DNA of 64,000 bases from an uncultured Prolixibacteraceae bacterium. Its GTDB lineage: Bacteria > Bacteroidota > Bacteroidia > Bacteroidales > Prolixibacteraceae. Of the stretch, positions 9,020 through 18,676 are shown piece by piece (positions within the stretch are counted from its first letter, which is position 1; every line of letters starts with the position of its first letter). A program made the translations under genes and the position numbers. The stretch is from NCBI GenBank assembly GCA_903834475.1, contig CAILJH010000160.1, positions 1 through 64,000 on the forward strand, read 5' to 3'. Below the pieces are notes generated by a model that was not told the origin of the DNA, made no database searches, and worked only from the letters and a program-made list of their open reading frames with translations.

Positions 9020-10447
9020 CTATCCTTTTTTCAATTCTTTCACACCGGTAGTTCCACCACCTTTCAGAGTCAGTTCAACAGGGGCATTGGTTTTCCAGGA
9101 ACCACAGGTGAAGTCAGGAACATCAACCGAATTGGAACGGCTGGCAACCGATTTTTCGCTTAAAGGTGCAATTGAACTCCAAAGTGCAGCATCGTAAACA
9201 TTCTCGTCGAGCGGAAGTCCGTTGCGCAGGCAATCGATGAGCCGCCAGTCCATCATGAAATCCATACCGCCGTGTCCACCAACTTTTTTGGCCATTTCGC
9301 CAATCTTGGTCACAATTTCAGGAGTGTATTTTTCTTCCAGTTTTTTCATTTCTTCATCGTTCAGCCATTCGTCTGCGATAGAAATCCTTGCAGGATCAGG
9401 CCATTTGCAGGCAACTCCTTTGGTACCGCTTACCAGATGAATCCTTGAGTACGGCCGTTCGCTGGTTACATCGTGCTGAACCATGATCGTCCGTCCGTTT
9501 ACCGTTCGGATGGTGGTCGTGTTCATATTTCCCCGATAATGATCGGTGGTAAATTCAGTATAGAAGCCATCTTTTGATGCCAGATCCTTTGCCATCGCGG
9601 CCATCTGGAAATCGCTGGACGACATGGAAGTCAAATACTCCATCTGATCGCCACGGTTGATGTTCATCACCTGGCAAATTGGTCCCAGGCCATGTGTCGG
9701 GTATAAATTTCCGTTGCGGTTCTGATTTTCTTTCAGGCGCCACATTTCGGCATAACCACCATCTTTTTTGAAATTCAGATCACGCAGGTTGTGAATGTAT
9801 GCGCCTTCGCCATGCACAATATCACCAAAGAACCCTTGTCGTGCCATGTTCAATGTCAGTAATTCGAAAAAATCGTAGCAGCAATTTTCGAGCATCATGC
9901 AATGTTTTTTGGTACGTTCCGAAGTTTCAACCAATTGCCAGCATTCTTCGATAGTTTTTGCTGCCGGAACTTCGGACGCTGCATGTTTGCCCTGTTCCAT
10001 CGCATAAACAGCCATCGGTGTATGCCACGACCAGGGTGAAGTGATGTAAATCAGATCGATATCGGGATTTTCGCACATTTGCTTCCATGCATCTTTACTT
10101 CCGGAATAGGATTTGGCTCTGGGGAGACCTTGTTTTTCGAGAAACTTTTGCATTTTTTCAACACGGTCGTCATACTGATCACACAAGGCAACAATTTCAA
10201 CTCCCTCGATGTACGACATCCGCTCAACGGCACCAGGTCCACGCATTCCCAGGCCGACAAAGCCAATTCGCACTTTATCAAGTTTTGGTGCTGCATAACC
10301 GCTCATGTTGAACAGCTGCGTATGCTTGTCGCTTTTTGATGTGACTGATTCGCTGTTTACGGTTGCAGCCTGACCGGCAAAACCTGTTGCCAGCATTCCG
10401 GTTCCCAGCATGGTGTTCCGGAGAAAATCCCTTCTGTTTGATGCCAT
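9020..10447 (-). CDS. GH109-family alpha-N-acetylgalactosaminidase-like protein, Tat signal
   Basis: A 475-residue NAD-dependent glycosidase of family GH109, with a Gfo/Idh/MocA-type fold. The N-terminus has a twin-arginine motif (SNRRDFLRN) followed by a hydrophobic stretch, indicating Tat export with cofactor bound. The nucleotide-binding loop is VRIGFVGLGMRGPG (about 59–72). Segments such as EVPAAKTIEECWQLVETSE and HCMMLENCCYDFFELLTLNM are hallmarks of the characterised GH109 enzymes. These use an NAD-assisted redox elimination mechanism on alpha-GalNAc. Substrate specificity is inferred from family only. The convergent plus-strand neighbour is unrelated. Confidence 0.87.
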   Translation of the reverse strand: MASNRRDFLRNTMLGTGMLATGFAGQAATVNSESVTSKSDKHTQLFNMSGYAAPKLDKVRIGFVGLGMRGPGAVERMSYIEGVEIVALCDQYDDRVEKMQKFLEKQGLPRAKSYSGSKDAWKQMCENPDIDLIYITSPWSWHTPMAVYAMEQGKHAASEVPAAKTIEECWQLVETSERTKKHCMMLENCCYDFFELLTLNMARQGFFGDIVHGEGAYIHNLRDLNFKKDGGYAEMWRLKENQNRNGNLYPTHGLGPICQVMNINRGDQMEYLTSMSSSDFQMAAMAKDLASKDGFYTEFTTDHYRGNMNTTTIRTVNGRTIMVQHDVTSERPYSRIHLVSGTKGVACKWPDPARISIADEWLNDEEMKKLEEKYTPEIVTKIGEMAKKVGGHGGMDFMMDWRLIDCLRNGLPLDENVYDAALWSSIAPLSEKSVASRSNSVDVPDFTCGSWKTNAPVELTLKGGGTTGVKELKKG

Positions 10448-10567
10448 TTTAAAGTGGTTTATAGATTTGTTAGAATAGTTTACTTATTTCATGACTGAAA
10501 AGTACTGTATTTTATGGAAATTATGAAGGTTGAAAATGCAGATGTTTTGGCAGCAGTATTGAATTTT

Positions 10568-11995
10568 TCAAATTCCAGGTTCAACCTGTTGTTGTTTTTC
10601 CGGAGGATATTCGTTTTCCCAGCGGGCAATTACCACCGTTGCCAGGCAATTGCCAATAACATTCACCGAGGTTCGTGCCATATCCATCAATACATCAATT
10701 CCGAGAATGATATAGATTGGCCAGGTAGGCAGCCCAAAACTACTGGCCGTTGCAAACAACAAAACCAGTGAAGCCCGTGGAACAGCTGCAACTCCTTTAC
10801 TGGTAAGCATCAGGGTGAAAACGATCAGTAGTTGACGGTCAAACGAAAGGTCTATCCCGCTGATTTGTGCCACGAAAATCGTAGCCAGCGAAAGGTACAA
10901 GGTTGTTCCGTCGAGGTTAAAACTATACCCGGTAGGCATCACAAAGGCTACGATTTTCCGGGGAATTCCAAATTCTTCCATGCGTTCCATAGCCACCGGA
11001 AGGGCCGATTCGGAACTGGTAGTTGCAAAGGCGATTGCCACCGGTTCGGAAATGGCCGAAATGAATTTTCGAACCGGAATTTTCAAGGCTAAAGCGATTG
11101 GAAGCAAAACTCCCACCAGAAAAATGACCAGTGCGACATAAAGGGTTGCCAGCAATTTAAAGAGAATGACAAATATTTCGAGTCCCATTTGCCCGATGCT
11201 GTATGCAATTGCAGCAAAAACGGCAAAGGGGGCAAAGTACATGATCAGGGAAGTAAACTTAAACATCGTTTCAGACAAGGCTTCACAAAACACGATCATC
11301 GGTCGTTTCGTCCGTTCTTTCAGCAAAGCAACAGCAATACCAAAAATGATACTGAAAATTACAATCTGAAGAACTTGACCTTCATAAATGGCTTTGGCCA
11401 GATTTTCAGGAAAAACATGCAGAATAACATCAGTGCCTTTTAGAACCTGAACTTGTGGAATCTCTGAATGCAACAAGCTTTCAGGAACTTTCACTCCGAT
11501 TCCGGCTTTGCTGATGTTGATGACCAGTAAACCGATCAGAAGAGCAGCTGTGGATACAATTTCGAAGTAAAGCAGAGATTTCCAACCCATTCGGCCAACC
11601 TGTTTCAGGTTGGAATGCCCGGCAATTCCCACTACTATGGTAGCAAATAGCAAAGGCGCAATAATCGTTTTGATCAACCTCAGGAATATCTGACTGATCA
11701 CATTCAGATTCAATGAAATTTCCGGAAAATCGAATCCAAATTCTGCGCCGGCGATCATGCTGATCAAAATCCAGGTGGTCAGCGACCGTTTCTGAACGGC
11801 ATAACCGAAAAGTACTCCCAGAAAGAGCCATCGGGAAAGAATCAGAACTGTTTTATTGATTTCAATCAGCTGGTATTGGTTGAGGATGGTCATCAATGAA
11901 ACCACAAAAAGCAGCACCAACATTGAAACGAAATACGGCGCGGATACTGTCTTTTTTGCTGATTGATTGGAGGTTTGAGCGGTGTCGGTTGTCAA
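10568..11995 (-). CDS. Dicarboxylate/amino acid:cation symporter (DAACS family)
   Basis: A 475-residue inner-membrane carrier of the GltP/DctA/glutamate-transporter family, importing acidic amino acids or C4-dicarboxylates with Na+ or H+. Visible family marks are AFATTSSESALPVAMERMEEF (serine-rich re-entrant loop HP1), FVMPTGYSFNLDGTTLYLSL (the conserved TM7 substrate and Na+ region) and a C-terminal DVLMDMARTSVNVIGN segment that binds substrate. It has about eight membrane helices plus two re-entrant hairpins. The 120-bp gap to the GH109 gene does not show them to be one operon. The exact substrate is not readable. Confidence 0.92.
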   Translation of the reverse strand: MTTDTAQTSNQSAKKTVSAPYFVSMLVLLFVVSLMTILNQYQLIEINKTVLILSRWLFLGVLFGYAVQKRSLTTWILISMIAGAEFGFDFPEISLNLNVISQIFLRLIKTIIAPLLFATIVVGIAGHSNLKQVGRMGWKSLLYFEIVSTAALLIGLLVINISKAGIGVKVPESLLHSEIPQVQVLKGTDVILHVFPENLAKAIYEGQVLQIVIFSIIFGIAVALLKERTKRPMIVFCEALSETMFKFTSLIMYFAPFAVFAAIAYSIGQMGLEIFVILFKLLATLYVALVIFLVGVLLPIALALKIPVRKFISAISEPVAIAFATTSSESALPVAMERMEEFGIPRKIVAFVMPTGYSFNLDGTTLYLSLATIFVAQISGIDLSFDRQLLIVFTLMLTSKGVAAVPRASLVLLFATASSFGLPTWPIYIILGIDVLMDMARTSVNVIGNCLATVVIARWENEYPPEKQQQVEPGI

Positions 11996-12156
11996 GGTAT
12001 TTGAATTAGAAGTTGGATATTACAAAAATAGCAATTTAGACCAACTTACAATATTTCATTTCAAACAGGATTAAAATCCTGAAATTCTGATTTTTAATAA
12101 ATATTGATTGATTCACGACTCTGAATAATCAGGGCCTGAATTGGGCATAAAAAAAA

Positions 12157-12188
12157 GCTGCCGGAAGAAAAAGTTCTTACCGACAGCC
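12157..12188 (-). terminator. Terminator after the GH3 gene
   Basis: On the minus strand GGCTGTCGG pairs with CCGGCAGC around a 14-nt loop and is followed by TTTTTTT. It lies 32 bp past the GH3 stop codon. Confidence 0.75.
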
Positions 12189-12219
12189 TTTACACTCTGA
12201 AACCTACACTAAGAAATTT

Positions 12220-14544
12220 TTATTTTTTGTACCGGACAACCCGTGCATCATTGATCACACCCTGCCAGTTCATCCCGAAAGCAAAATCGTAGGTATTACC
12301 TTCCGAATCCACATAACATTTCATGTCGCGCGGAACATCTTCCTTTTGTTCCTCAACGGTTTTCATATCAACAGGCATCTGGAATGGCAACAAAGCCGAA
12401 GGTTCAACCGCACCGGTTAAGATATCCATTAATGCCTGATCCTGAACTCCCATATGGATCAGAATGGCGTTGGCACTTTTTTCAATTTCAGAAAAAACTA
12501 ATGGGTTCGAAACTTTTACAATGACAATTACCGGCTTTGCACCCATCTTTGCTTTGGTTTCGACAACCGTTTTCATATCCTGAATATTCGAAGCTGTCGT
12601 GGTTTTCCCTTTGTACGAACGGTTGGTAAAACTTTCGAAGGGGCTACCACCGGCGATACTTGTTTCGCGGGCAAAGTCGGCTCTGTATGGGCCGTATTGC
12701 AAACTAATTGGCACATAACCATTGCCATTCTTTTTTACATCATCCGTTGAATAACCAACTCCACCTTTTGGACTGTCGATGCAAACCAACGCAAGGTCTG
12801 CTTCTTCTGGTTTTTCAACCACCTGGAAATATTTTTTAGCGACTTCAGGATTGACCGCATCTTTCCAGCTTTCAGGTGTTTGAACGCCAAACCAGTTTAA
12901 GCTGGCAGGAATCAATTTTTTTGGGATGTAAACTTTCAACTGTTTTTTCACCGGAAGTGTTTTCTGCTGATTTTTCAACATCACCACCGATCGCAACTGC
13001 GCATCGTATCCGGCTTTCATATAGTCTGGATTACCAACTGTTTTTTCGGTTTCAGCTACATCGAGGTAAGCATTTTCGAACAGACCCACGCGGAAAATAT
13101 TCCGGAGTAAACGCACAGCCGATTGCTCCAAACGTTTGCGCATCACTTCTTCACCATGCGCGGTAACACCCATTTTATAGGCTTCAATAACCGGTCCCAT
13201 TTCGTTGTTCCCACCAAACTGATCGACTCCAGCTTCAATGGCTTTATAGTGACGTTCGGCTATCGTCAATTTTTCCACGCCCCAGCTTTTCCCGGCGAAT
13301 GTGTAAACGTTTGGAACATCAGCAGTGATCATCCAGTCCGTGCAAACCACACCATCGTATCCATATTTACCGCGAAGTAAATCGGTAATCAGGTATTTAT
13401 TATAGGCGTTGCCCACGATTTCGCCATTCACAGTATCCTGATTGTACGAAATCGTGTAATAAGGCATCACTGCCGAAGCCATTTTGGTTGCTCCTTCAAG
13501 CTTGAAAGCGCCTTCAGTAAAAGGTTTCAAGTGATCTTTTATATTTTTGCCCGGATAAACGGCATATTCGCCATAACCAAAATGACCATCGCGACCACCC
13601 TCTTCTGGTCCGCCACCGGGCCAGTGTTTCACCATGGCATTCACACTTTTATATCCCCATCCTCCTGAAATTTCTGCAGCACCGGTTGAAGTTTGAAAAC
13701 CATCGACATAAGCCCTGGCCATTTCGGCAGTCAGGTTTGGCTCTTCGCCCATGGTTCCGTCGAAACGGCTCCAGCGAGGTTCGGTACCTAAATCGATTTG
13801 TGGTGAAAGCGCCGTAGCAATTCCCAATGCACGGTATTCGGCACCCGCAATTTCGCCAAACTGTTTCATTAACTGCGGATCGAACGAAGCTGCAATTCCA
13901 AGCGTTCCGGGCCACATCGAGATTTTACCACCGGCACCGGCATTAAATTCGGCATACGAATCGCTGCCGTGGCGCGGATCGGAACTATTATTAGACGGAA
14001 TTCCAAAACCAATTCCTTCGACTAAAGCCTGCGCATTGTTATTCCACTGAGCCGAAATTGCAGGACTCTGAACAGAAGTAATAAGTACATGCCGAAGGTT
14101 ATCTTCGGTTAAAAATTTCTTTTGCTGATCGGATAAATCGCTGGCAACAGCGCCACTTTCAGGGAATGGTTTGGCGTTATAGATTCCGCCGAAACGTCCG
14201 GCGCTCATCACCGGAATCGACTGATGCCCACTGTACAACATCAGTCCGGCAATTTGCTCAACCGATAGTTTGGTGGCCAGGTCTTTGGCACGTTCGTCAA
14301 CCGGCAAGCGCCAGTCTTCGTAGGAATCAAGGATTCCGTTTTTGTTCAGGTCTTTAAAAGCAAGTCGGTCAATTGTAAGGATTTTGACTCCGGAAGTTGC
14401 AGAATAGCCCAAAGTTTGGCCACCTTCGTTGCTGATCAGTTTAAATGATCCTTTGTCTGTTTCTGTCCATTTTGGACTACATCCGTAACCGAAGAATAAT
14501 AAAAATAAGAAGCCAAGCGAATAGGATTTCAATTTTAGGTTCAT
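12220..14544 (-). CDS. GH3-family beta-glycosidase lipoprotein
   Basis: A 774-residue family 3 glycoside hydrolase. The signal MNLKLKSYSLGFLFLLFFGYGC ends in a lipobox Cys, so it is anchored to a periplasmic or outer-membrane face. The (beta/alpha)8 domain fills about residues 70–510 and includes YDGVVCTDWMI, where Asp403 is the expected nucleophile, and MVKHWPGGGPEEGGRDGHF, the conserved substrate-binding KHWPGGG region. The alpha/beta sandwich domain follows to the C-terminus. EDWRLPVDERAKDL near residue 76 is typical of beta-glucosidase/xylosidase-type GH3. The natural substrate cannot be assigned. It has its own terminator. Confidence 0.92.
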   Translation of the reverse strand: MNLKLKSYSLGFLFLLFFGYGCSPKWTETDKGSFKLISNEGGQTLGYSATSGVKILTIDRLAFKDLNKNGILDSYEDWRLPVDERAKDLATKLSVEQIAGLMLYSGHQSIPVMSAGRFGGIYNAKPFPESGAVASDLSDQQKKFLTEDNLRHVLITSVQSPAISAQWNNNAQALVEGIGFGIPSNNSSDPRHGSDSYAEFNAGAGGKISMWPGTLGIAASFDPQLMKQFGEIAGAEYRALGIATALSPQIDLGTEPRWSRFDGTMGEEPNLTAEMARAYVDGFQTSTGAAEISGGWGYKSVNAMVKHWPGGGPEEGGRDGHFGYGEYAVYPGKNIKDHLKPFTEGAFKLEGATKMASAVMPYYTISYNQDTVNGEIVGNAYNKYLITDLLRGKYGYDGVVCTDWMITADVPNVYTFAGKSWGVEKLTIAERHYKAIEAGVDQFGGNNEMGPVIEAYKMGVTAHGEEVMRKRLEQSAVRLLRNIFRVGLFENAYLDVAETEKTVGNPDYMKAGYDAQLRSVVMLKNQQKTLPVKKQLKVYIPKKLIPASLNWFGVQTPESWKDAVNPEVAKKYFQVVEKPEEADLALVCIDSPKGGVGYSTDDVKKNGNGYVPISLQYGPYRADFARETSIAGGSPFESFTNRSYKGKTTTASNIQDMKTVVETKAKMGAKPVIVIVKVSNPLVFSEIEKSANAILIHMGVQDQALMDILTGAVEPSALLPFQMPVDMKTVEEQKEDVPRDMKCYVDSEGNTYDFAFGMNWQGVINDARVVRYKK

Positions 14545-14819
14545 TTTTGAATGGGTTTATTTGGTGTATAATTTCTTCAGGAAAAATTAAGGTATTGTTG
14601 ACTGAATTTTTTGGGTTTTTTTATTTATGAATTGTACTATTCTCTTTGCGTCATTCTGACACATTGAAAAAACTGTTCGAATTTAGCTTATTTTCTGGTT
14701 TTGAAGCCAAAATATCGGGAATTTTTATGCGGAAGCATGCCGAATGTTTTGTGATGAGCACCTGACTGCCAGTTACAAATTCAGGAGTATGGAAATATTG
14801 AATAAAAATAGCGAAGCAA

Positions 14820-15488
14820 TTAATAGATCCCGTTAAACTTTGCTTTTACGATTTCCTTGACTTCCTGCATATCGATTTTGTGGCCCAGTTCCTTTTCGAT
14901 GGAAGTTACTCCGTAGGTAATAAATCCACACGGATTGATGTAATTGAAATAGCGCATGTCGGTATTGACATTCAGGGCAAATCCGTGCATCGTAACATAC
15001 CGGCTGATCCGAACACCGATTGCGCTTATTTTTCGTGATTTCGCCGGAATGCCTGCATCGAGCCACACCCCGGTGGCATCGTCTTTCAAAGCTCCTTCCA
15101 GCCCAAATTCGGCGATGGTCTGAATAATGGCCTGTTCCATCCTGAAAATGTATTCTTTCACACCGATCTTTAAATTTTCCAGATCGAGAATCGGGTAGCC
15201 TACAAGCTGTCCCGGACCATGATAAGTAATATCGCCTCCACGATCGATCTTGTAATAAGCGGCATCAATTTTCTTCAGGAAATCATTGTTGATAAGGAGA
15301 TTATGCTCATCACCACTTTTACCCAAAGTGTACACGTGTGGATGTTCAACCAGCAGGAAGCGGTTAATTTCACTGCTTTTCTTTCTTGAAAGCTTGTCGG
15401 CAACAATTTCAGAATGGATGGTTTCCTGATAATCCCAGCACTCTTTATAGTCCTTCAGTCCAAGGTCTTCGAAATTGAAATTTGCCAT
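14820..15488 (-). CDS. lipB: Octanoyl-ACP:protein N-octanoyltransferase LipB
   Basis: LipB moves octanoyl groups from acyl carrier protein to lipoyl domains of 2-oxoacid dehydrogenases and GcvH, the first step of endogenous lipoate synthesis. The start at 15488 (MANFNFEDLGLKDYKECWDY) is preferred; a longer in-frame reading from 15596 adds 36 residues unlike LipB. The 222-residue protein shows RGGDITYHGPGQLVGYPIL, the acyl-binding signature, then KISAIGVRISRYVTMHGFAL and the catalytic Cys in NPCGF. It is divergent from the TPR gene at 15664, and the intervening region holds the promoters. Confidence 0.95.
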   Translation of the reverse strand: MANFNFEDLGLKDYKECWDYQETIHSEIVADKLSRKKSSEINRFLLVEHPHVYTLGKSGDEHNLLINNDFLKKIDAAYYKIDRGGDITYHGPGQLVGYPILDLENLKIGVKEYIFRMEQAIIQTIAEFGLEGALKDDATGVWLDAGIPAKSRKISAIGVRISRYVTMHGFALNVNTDMRYFNYINPCGFITYGVTSIEKELGHKIDMQEVKEIVKAKFNGIY

Positions 15489-15632
15489 TAATCGTCGTTT
15501 AAAAGGAATAATTGACCGTCGTATAAGTCGGATTCTCGCCAAAAATAAGCTAAAATCCGAAGTTGGTGACTCCAGACCTGCAAAACATTCACACAATTGT
15601 TTGTTTAAGATACCGGAAACGCTTTGGTTTGT

Positions 15633-15640
15633 TATTTTTG
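15633..15640 (+). promoter_or_regulatory. Predicted -7 promoter element for the TPR gene
   Basis: TATTTTTG matches TAnnTTTG exactly and ends 23 bp before the ATG of the TPR gene. No convincing -33 TTTG was found at the standard spacing. Confidence 0.5.
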
Positions 15641-15663
15641 TAATTTAAAATTAAAACTGGTTC

Positions 15664-17532
15664 ATGAAATCCTTGCTCTGGCTCATCTTTTTAATGGCAC
15701 CCATTATGGTTTTGGGGCAGAAAAAAGACCTTCAAAATATGGCGGTTCTTGCAAGCCAATATTACCAGAACAAAGAGTATGGGAAAGCTGCAGAATTGTA
15801 CGAACAATTGTATTCGGACACTAAATCGGAGGGTTATTTTACGATCTATCTCGACTGTTTGATGGGCATTCCGGATTATGAAAAGGCCGAGAAAGAGATA
15901 CGGAAAGGATTGCGTGGTAATTCATCCGATACGTATTGGTACGTTCAATGGGGATTTCTGAAAAAAGCACAGGGACAGGATGCCGAATGTAGAAAAATGT
16001 ACGAAAAAGCCATCGGTTCAATTTCGGACAACCCGGCTGAATACCAGAATCTGGCCAATCAATTCATCAACCGCCGCGAGTTTGAATATGCCGAAAAGGT
16101 TTACCTGAAAGGACGTTCAGTCCAAAATCCAGCAATTTATAATTATGAGTTGGCACGCATTTATAATTACATGCGCAACTATGACCTGATGATGAAAGAA
16201 TACCTGGAATGGGTGAATCAAAAGGAAAGCAATCTCGATATTGTAAAGAGTAACCTTCAGTCTGTTTTGTCGGTGGATAACGATCAGGAAATCAGCAATC
16301 AGTTGAAGAAATATATTCTGAAACGCATTCAGGATGAACCGGGCCAGATACTTTACAACCGGCTGTTGATCTGGCTGTTTATTCAGGATAAAAATTTTGT
16401 GGCGGCCATCCGTCAGTCCATTTCGCTTGACAAACGAATCGGAACTGAAGATGCCAATATTTTCGGACTGGCTGGTGTCGCAGCATCCAACAAAAGCTAC
16501 GACGAAGCAATTAAAGCATATGATTACCTGATTTTAAAGGGTAAAAAGGCTGAATATTTCAACCTCGCGAGCCAGCAACTCATGCAGATGTATTATGACC
16601 GTTTTGTTGATGAAGACATTCTGGATGTTTTACATGCCAACGACGTAAAAGATAAATTTGCGAAAACATTTGAGGTTTTGGGTAAAACTCCTGAAACTTC
16701 AATTCTCCTTACTGAATATGCACATTTACTGGCTTTTTATCTCAATCAGCCCAAGGAAGCCATTCAGGTTTTAACCGATGGGTTGGCAATGGCCGGGATC
16801 AACATGGTGCAAATGGCGGGCATGAAAGCTGAACTGGCCGATTTGTATGTGTTTTCTGGCGATCTTTGGGAGGCTGTGATCAGTTATTCTCAGGTGATCG
16901 AAAGCAGCAAAAGTTCCCTGTTGGGAGATGATGTAAAGATCAAACGGGCGAAACTGGGATATTATATGGGTAATTTCAGTTGGGCCAAAGCTCAGCTGGA
17001 TGTACTTCGTGCCAGCACTTCAAAACTGATAGCCAACGATGCGATGGATTTATCGCTGTTTATCAGCGAAAACCTGGAGTCGGATAGTCTGGCTGCTCCG
17101 CTGAAGATTTTTGCTCATGCCGATTTGAACATATTCCGGAATAACTTTCCGGAAGCAATGTCAGCACTGGATTCCGTTCAAAATCTGTATCCTGGAAATT
17201 CACTGATTGACGATGTAGATTTCCGGAAGGCCGCTATTTTTCAGAAACAGGGCAAATTCGCCGAAGCTGCTGTGCTACTCGAATCCATCGTCAAAGATCA
17301 CAGCTGGGAACTGCTGGCCGACGATGCGCTTTTTCAGCTGGCCACGATTTCTCAGAATAAGCTCAACAAAAAGCAGGAAGCCATGCAATTGTATAAAAAA
17401 ATGCTGACCGATTACCCCGGAAGTGTTTATGTGGTGGATTCCAGAACGGAATACCGCAAATTGCAGGATGCTGAAAATAAAACCAGCTTGCCAGCAAACC
17501 CGGAGGAAAAGACAAAAGGGCTAAAACCCTGA
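15664..17532 (+). CDS. Exported tetratricopeptide-repeat protein
   Basis: A 622-residue protein with a signal peptide (MKSLLWLIFLMAPIMVLGQ). It is built of TPR-like helical pairs throughout, for example ASQYYQNKEYGKAAELYEQL near residues 30–50 and ALFQLATISQNKLNKKQEAM near 560–580. Such periplasmic TPR proteins act as scaffolds in Bacteroidota envelope machinery, but no specific function is identifiable. The last few codons (...KGLKP, stop) lie in the left arm of an inverted-repeat element that continues through the following intergenic region, so the C-terminus may be recent. Confidence 0.85.
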   Translation: MKSLLWLIFLMAPIMVLGQKKDLQNMAVLASQYYQNKEYGKAAELYEQLYSDTKSEGYFTIYLDCLMGIPDYEKAEKEIRKGLRGNSSDTYWYVQWGFLKKAQGQDAECRKMYEKAIGSISDNPAEYQNLANQFINRREFEYAEKVYLKGRSVQNPAIYNYELARIYNYMRNYDLMMKEYLEWVNQKESNLDIVKSNLQSVLSVDNDQEISNQLKKYILKRIQDEPGQILYNRLLIWLFIQDKNFVAAIRQSISLDKRIGTEDANIFGLAGVAASNKSYDEAIKAYDYLILKGKKAEYFNLASQQLMQMYYDRFVDEDILDVLHANDVKDKFAKTFEVLGKTPETSILLTEYAHLLAFYLNQPKEAIQVLTDGLAMAGINMVQMAGMKAELADLYVFSGDLWEAVISYSQVIESSKSSLLGDDVKIKRAKLGYYMGNFSWAKAQLDVLRASTSKLIANDAMDLSLFISENLESDSLAAPLKIFAHADLNIFRNNFPEAMSALDSVQNLYPGNSLIDDVDFRKAAIFQKQGKFAEAAVLLESIVKDHSWELLADDALFQLATISQNKLNKKQEAMQLYKKMLTDYPGSVYVVDSRTEYRKLQDAENKTSLPANPEEKTKGLKP

Positions 17533-17669
17533 TAAAGAATTGAAATATCATGTCCGTCACATGAATGTGACGGCAAAGGCTATCTGCCAGTATCATCAAT
17601 TTCGCCAATATTCTTTGCCCTTGGTTTTAGCCAACGGACAGGATATAAAAAAATACAGGGTTTTAGCCC
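17518..17669. repeat. 152-bp inverted-repeat element
   Basis: Bounded by perfect 14-bp inverted repeats, GGGCTAAAACCCTG (17518–17531) and CAGGGTTTTAGCCC (17656–17669). Inside lies a second palindrome, CCGTCACAT-GA-ATGTGACGG (17554–17573), and a third small hairpin, TTGGTTTTAGCCAA (17621–17634). It overlaps the stop codon of the TPR gene and ends 13 bp before the EamA gene. It looks like a non-autonomous mobile or REP-like unit; no transposase is present. Confidence 0.8.
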
Positions 17670-17682
17670 GAACGAATTAAAC

Positions 17683-18567
17683 ATGAATAAAATTCCAAAA
17701 GCCTATATATTCGCACTTCTGTCTGTCTTTCTTTGGTCGACTGTTGCAACCGCTTTTAAACTTGGGTTGCAAATTCTTTCTCCGCTTTACCTGATCCTTT
17801 GCGCCTCGGCAATTTCATTGCTGACTTTTTTTATTGTCATACTTTTTCAGGGTAAAATCGCTGAATTGTTTACTGTTACGCTTTCAGGATTGGCAAAATC
17901 AGCGCTTCTCGGGGCTTTAAATCCTTTTGCATATTACCTCATTCTTTTTCAGGCATACAGCCTTCTTCCGGCCCAGGTAGCCCAGCCATTAAACATGGTT
18001 TGGCCGATTACACTCGCTCTGCTTTCGGTTCCTTTGCTTCAGCATAAAATTACTTTTCGAAATTACCTGGCTATTCTGATCAGCTTTGTCGGAGTAATTT
18101 TTATCTCATCGCAGGGGAATTTTTCCGGAATGGTTAATATGAATTTAACCGGTGTTTTTCTGGCGGTTGGCAGCAGCGTGATCTGGGCATTATTCTGGAT
18201 ATTGAGTGTTCTGGATAAGCGCGATGAAATCTTCAAGTTGTTCTGGAATTTCGCCTTTGGCTTCATTTACCTGCTAATCGCGACCTTCTTTTTCACCGAT
18301 TTTCATTTTCCTGATTTGAAAGGCTTGCCGGCTGCCGTTTACATCGGTTTGTTCGAACTTGGAATTACCTATATTTTGTGGATGCAAGCCATGAAACTGA
18401 GCGAGAACAATGCAAAAACCGGCAATCTGATTTTCCTGTCACCTTTTTTGTCGCTGATATTAATCCATTTTATTCTCGGCGAAACCATATCTATCACTAC
18501 CTTTATTGGCCTGGCGTTTATCGTTTCAGGAATCTGGATTCAGCAAGAGGAGCGGCAGAGAAAGTGA
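17683..18567 (+). CDS. EamA-family drug/metabolite transporter
   Basis: A 294-residue inner-membrane protein with about ten hydrophobic helices in two tandem EamA halves (about 5–138 and 150–288). The opening KAYIFALLSVFLWSTVATAF and the second-half GLFELGITYILWMQAM are typical of DMT-superfamily exporters or permeases of small metabolites. Substrate is unknown. Its start lies 13 bp after the 17518–17669 element, which therefore occupies its upstream region. The stop codon lies within an 8-bp tandem repeat. Confidence 0.9.
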   Translation: MNKIPKAYIFALLSVFLWSTVATAFKLGLQILSPLYLILCASAISLLTFFIVILFQGKIAELFTVTLSGLAKSALLGALNPFAYYLILFQAYSLLPAQVAQPLNMVWPITLALLSVPLLQHKITFRNYLAILISFVGVIFISSQGNFSGMVNMNLTGVFLAVGSSVIWALFWILSVLDKRDEIFKLFWNFAFGFIYLLIATFFFTDFHFPDLKGLPAAVYIGLFELGITYILWMQAMKLSENNAKTGNLIFLSPFLSLILIHFILGETISITTFIGLAFIVSGIWIQQEERQRK

Positions 18568-18597
18568 GAAAGTGAGAAAGTGGGAAACTGAGAAAGT
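18558..18597. repeat. Tandem octamer repeat GAGAAAGT
   Basis: Five consecutive 8-bp units; the first, second, third and fifth are perfect GAGAAAGT and the fourth is GGGAAACT. The first unit covers the EamA stop codon. A degenerate purine-rich tail continues to about 18606. Confidence 0.85.
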
Positions 18598-18676
18598 AGA
18601 AAAGGAGCATCGTAAGTTTTTCACTCAGGGATTCCAGAACGCATGAACTTTTAAAGAACATTAACTTTAAATCGTA

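Noticed and set aside
15489-15596. 36-codon extension of lipB
   Set aside because: Residues are unlike LipB; the family start at 15488 gives the normal length.
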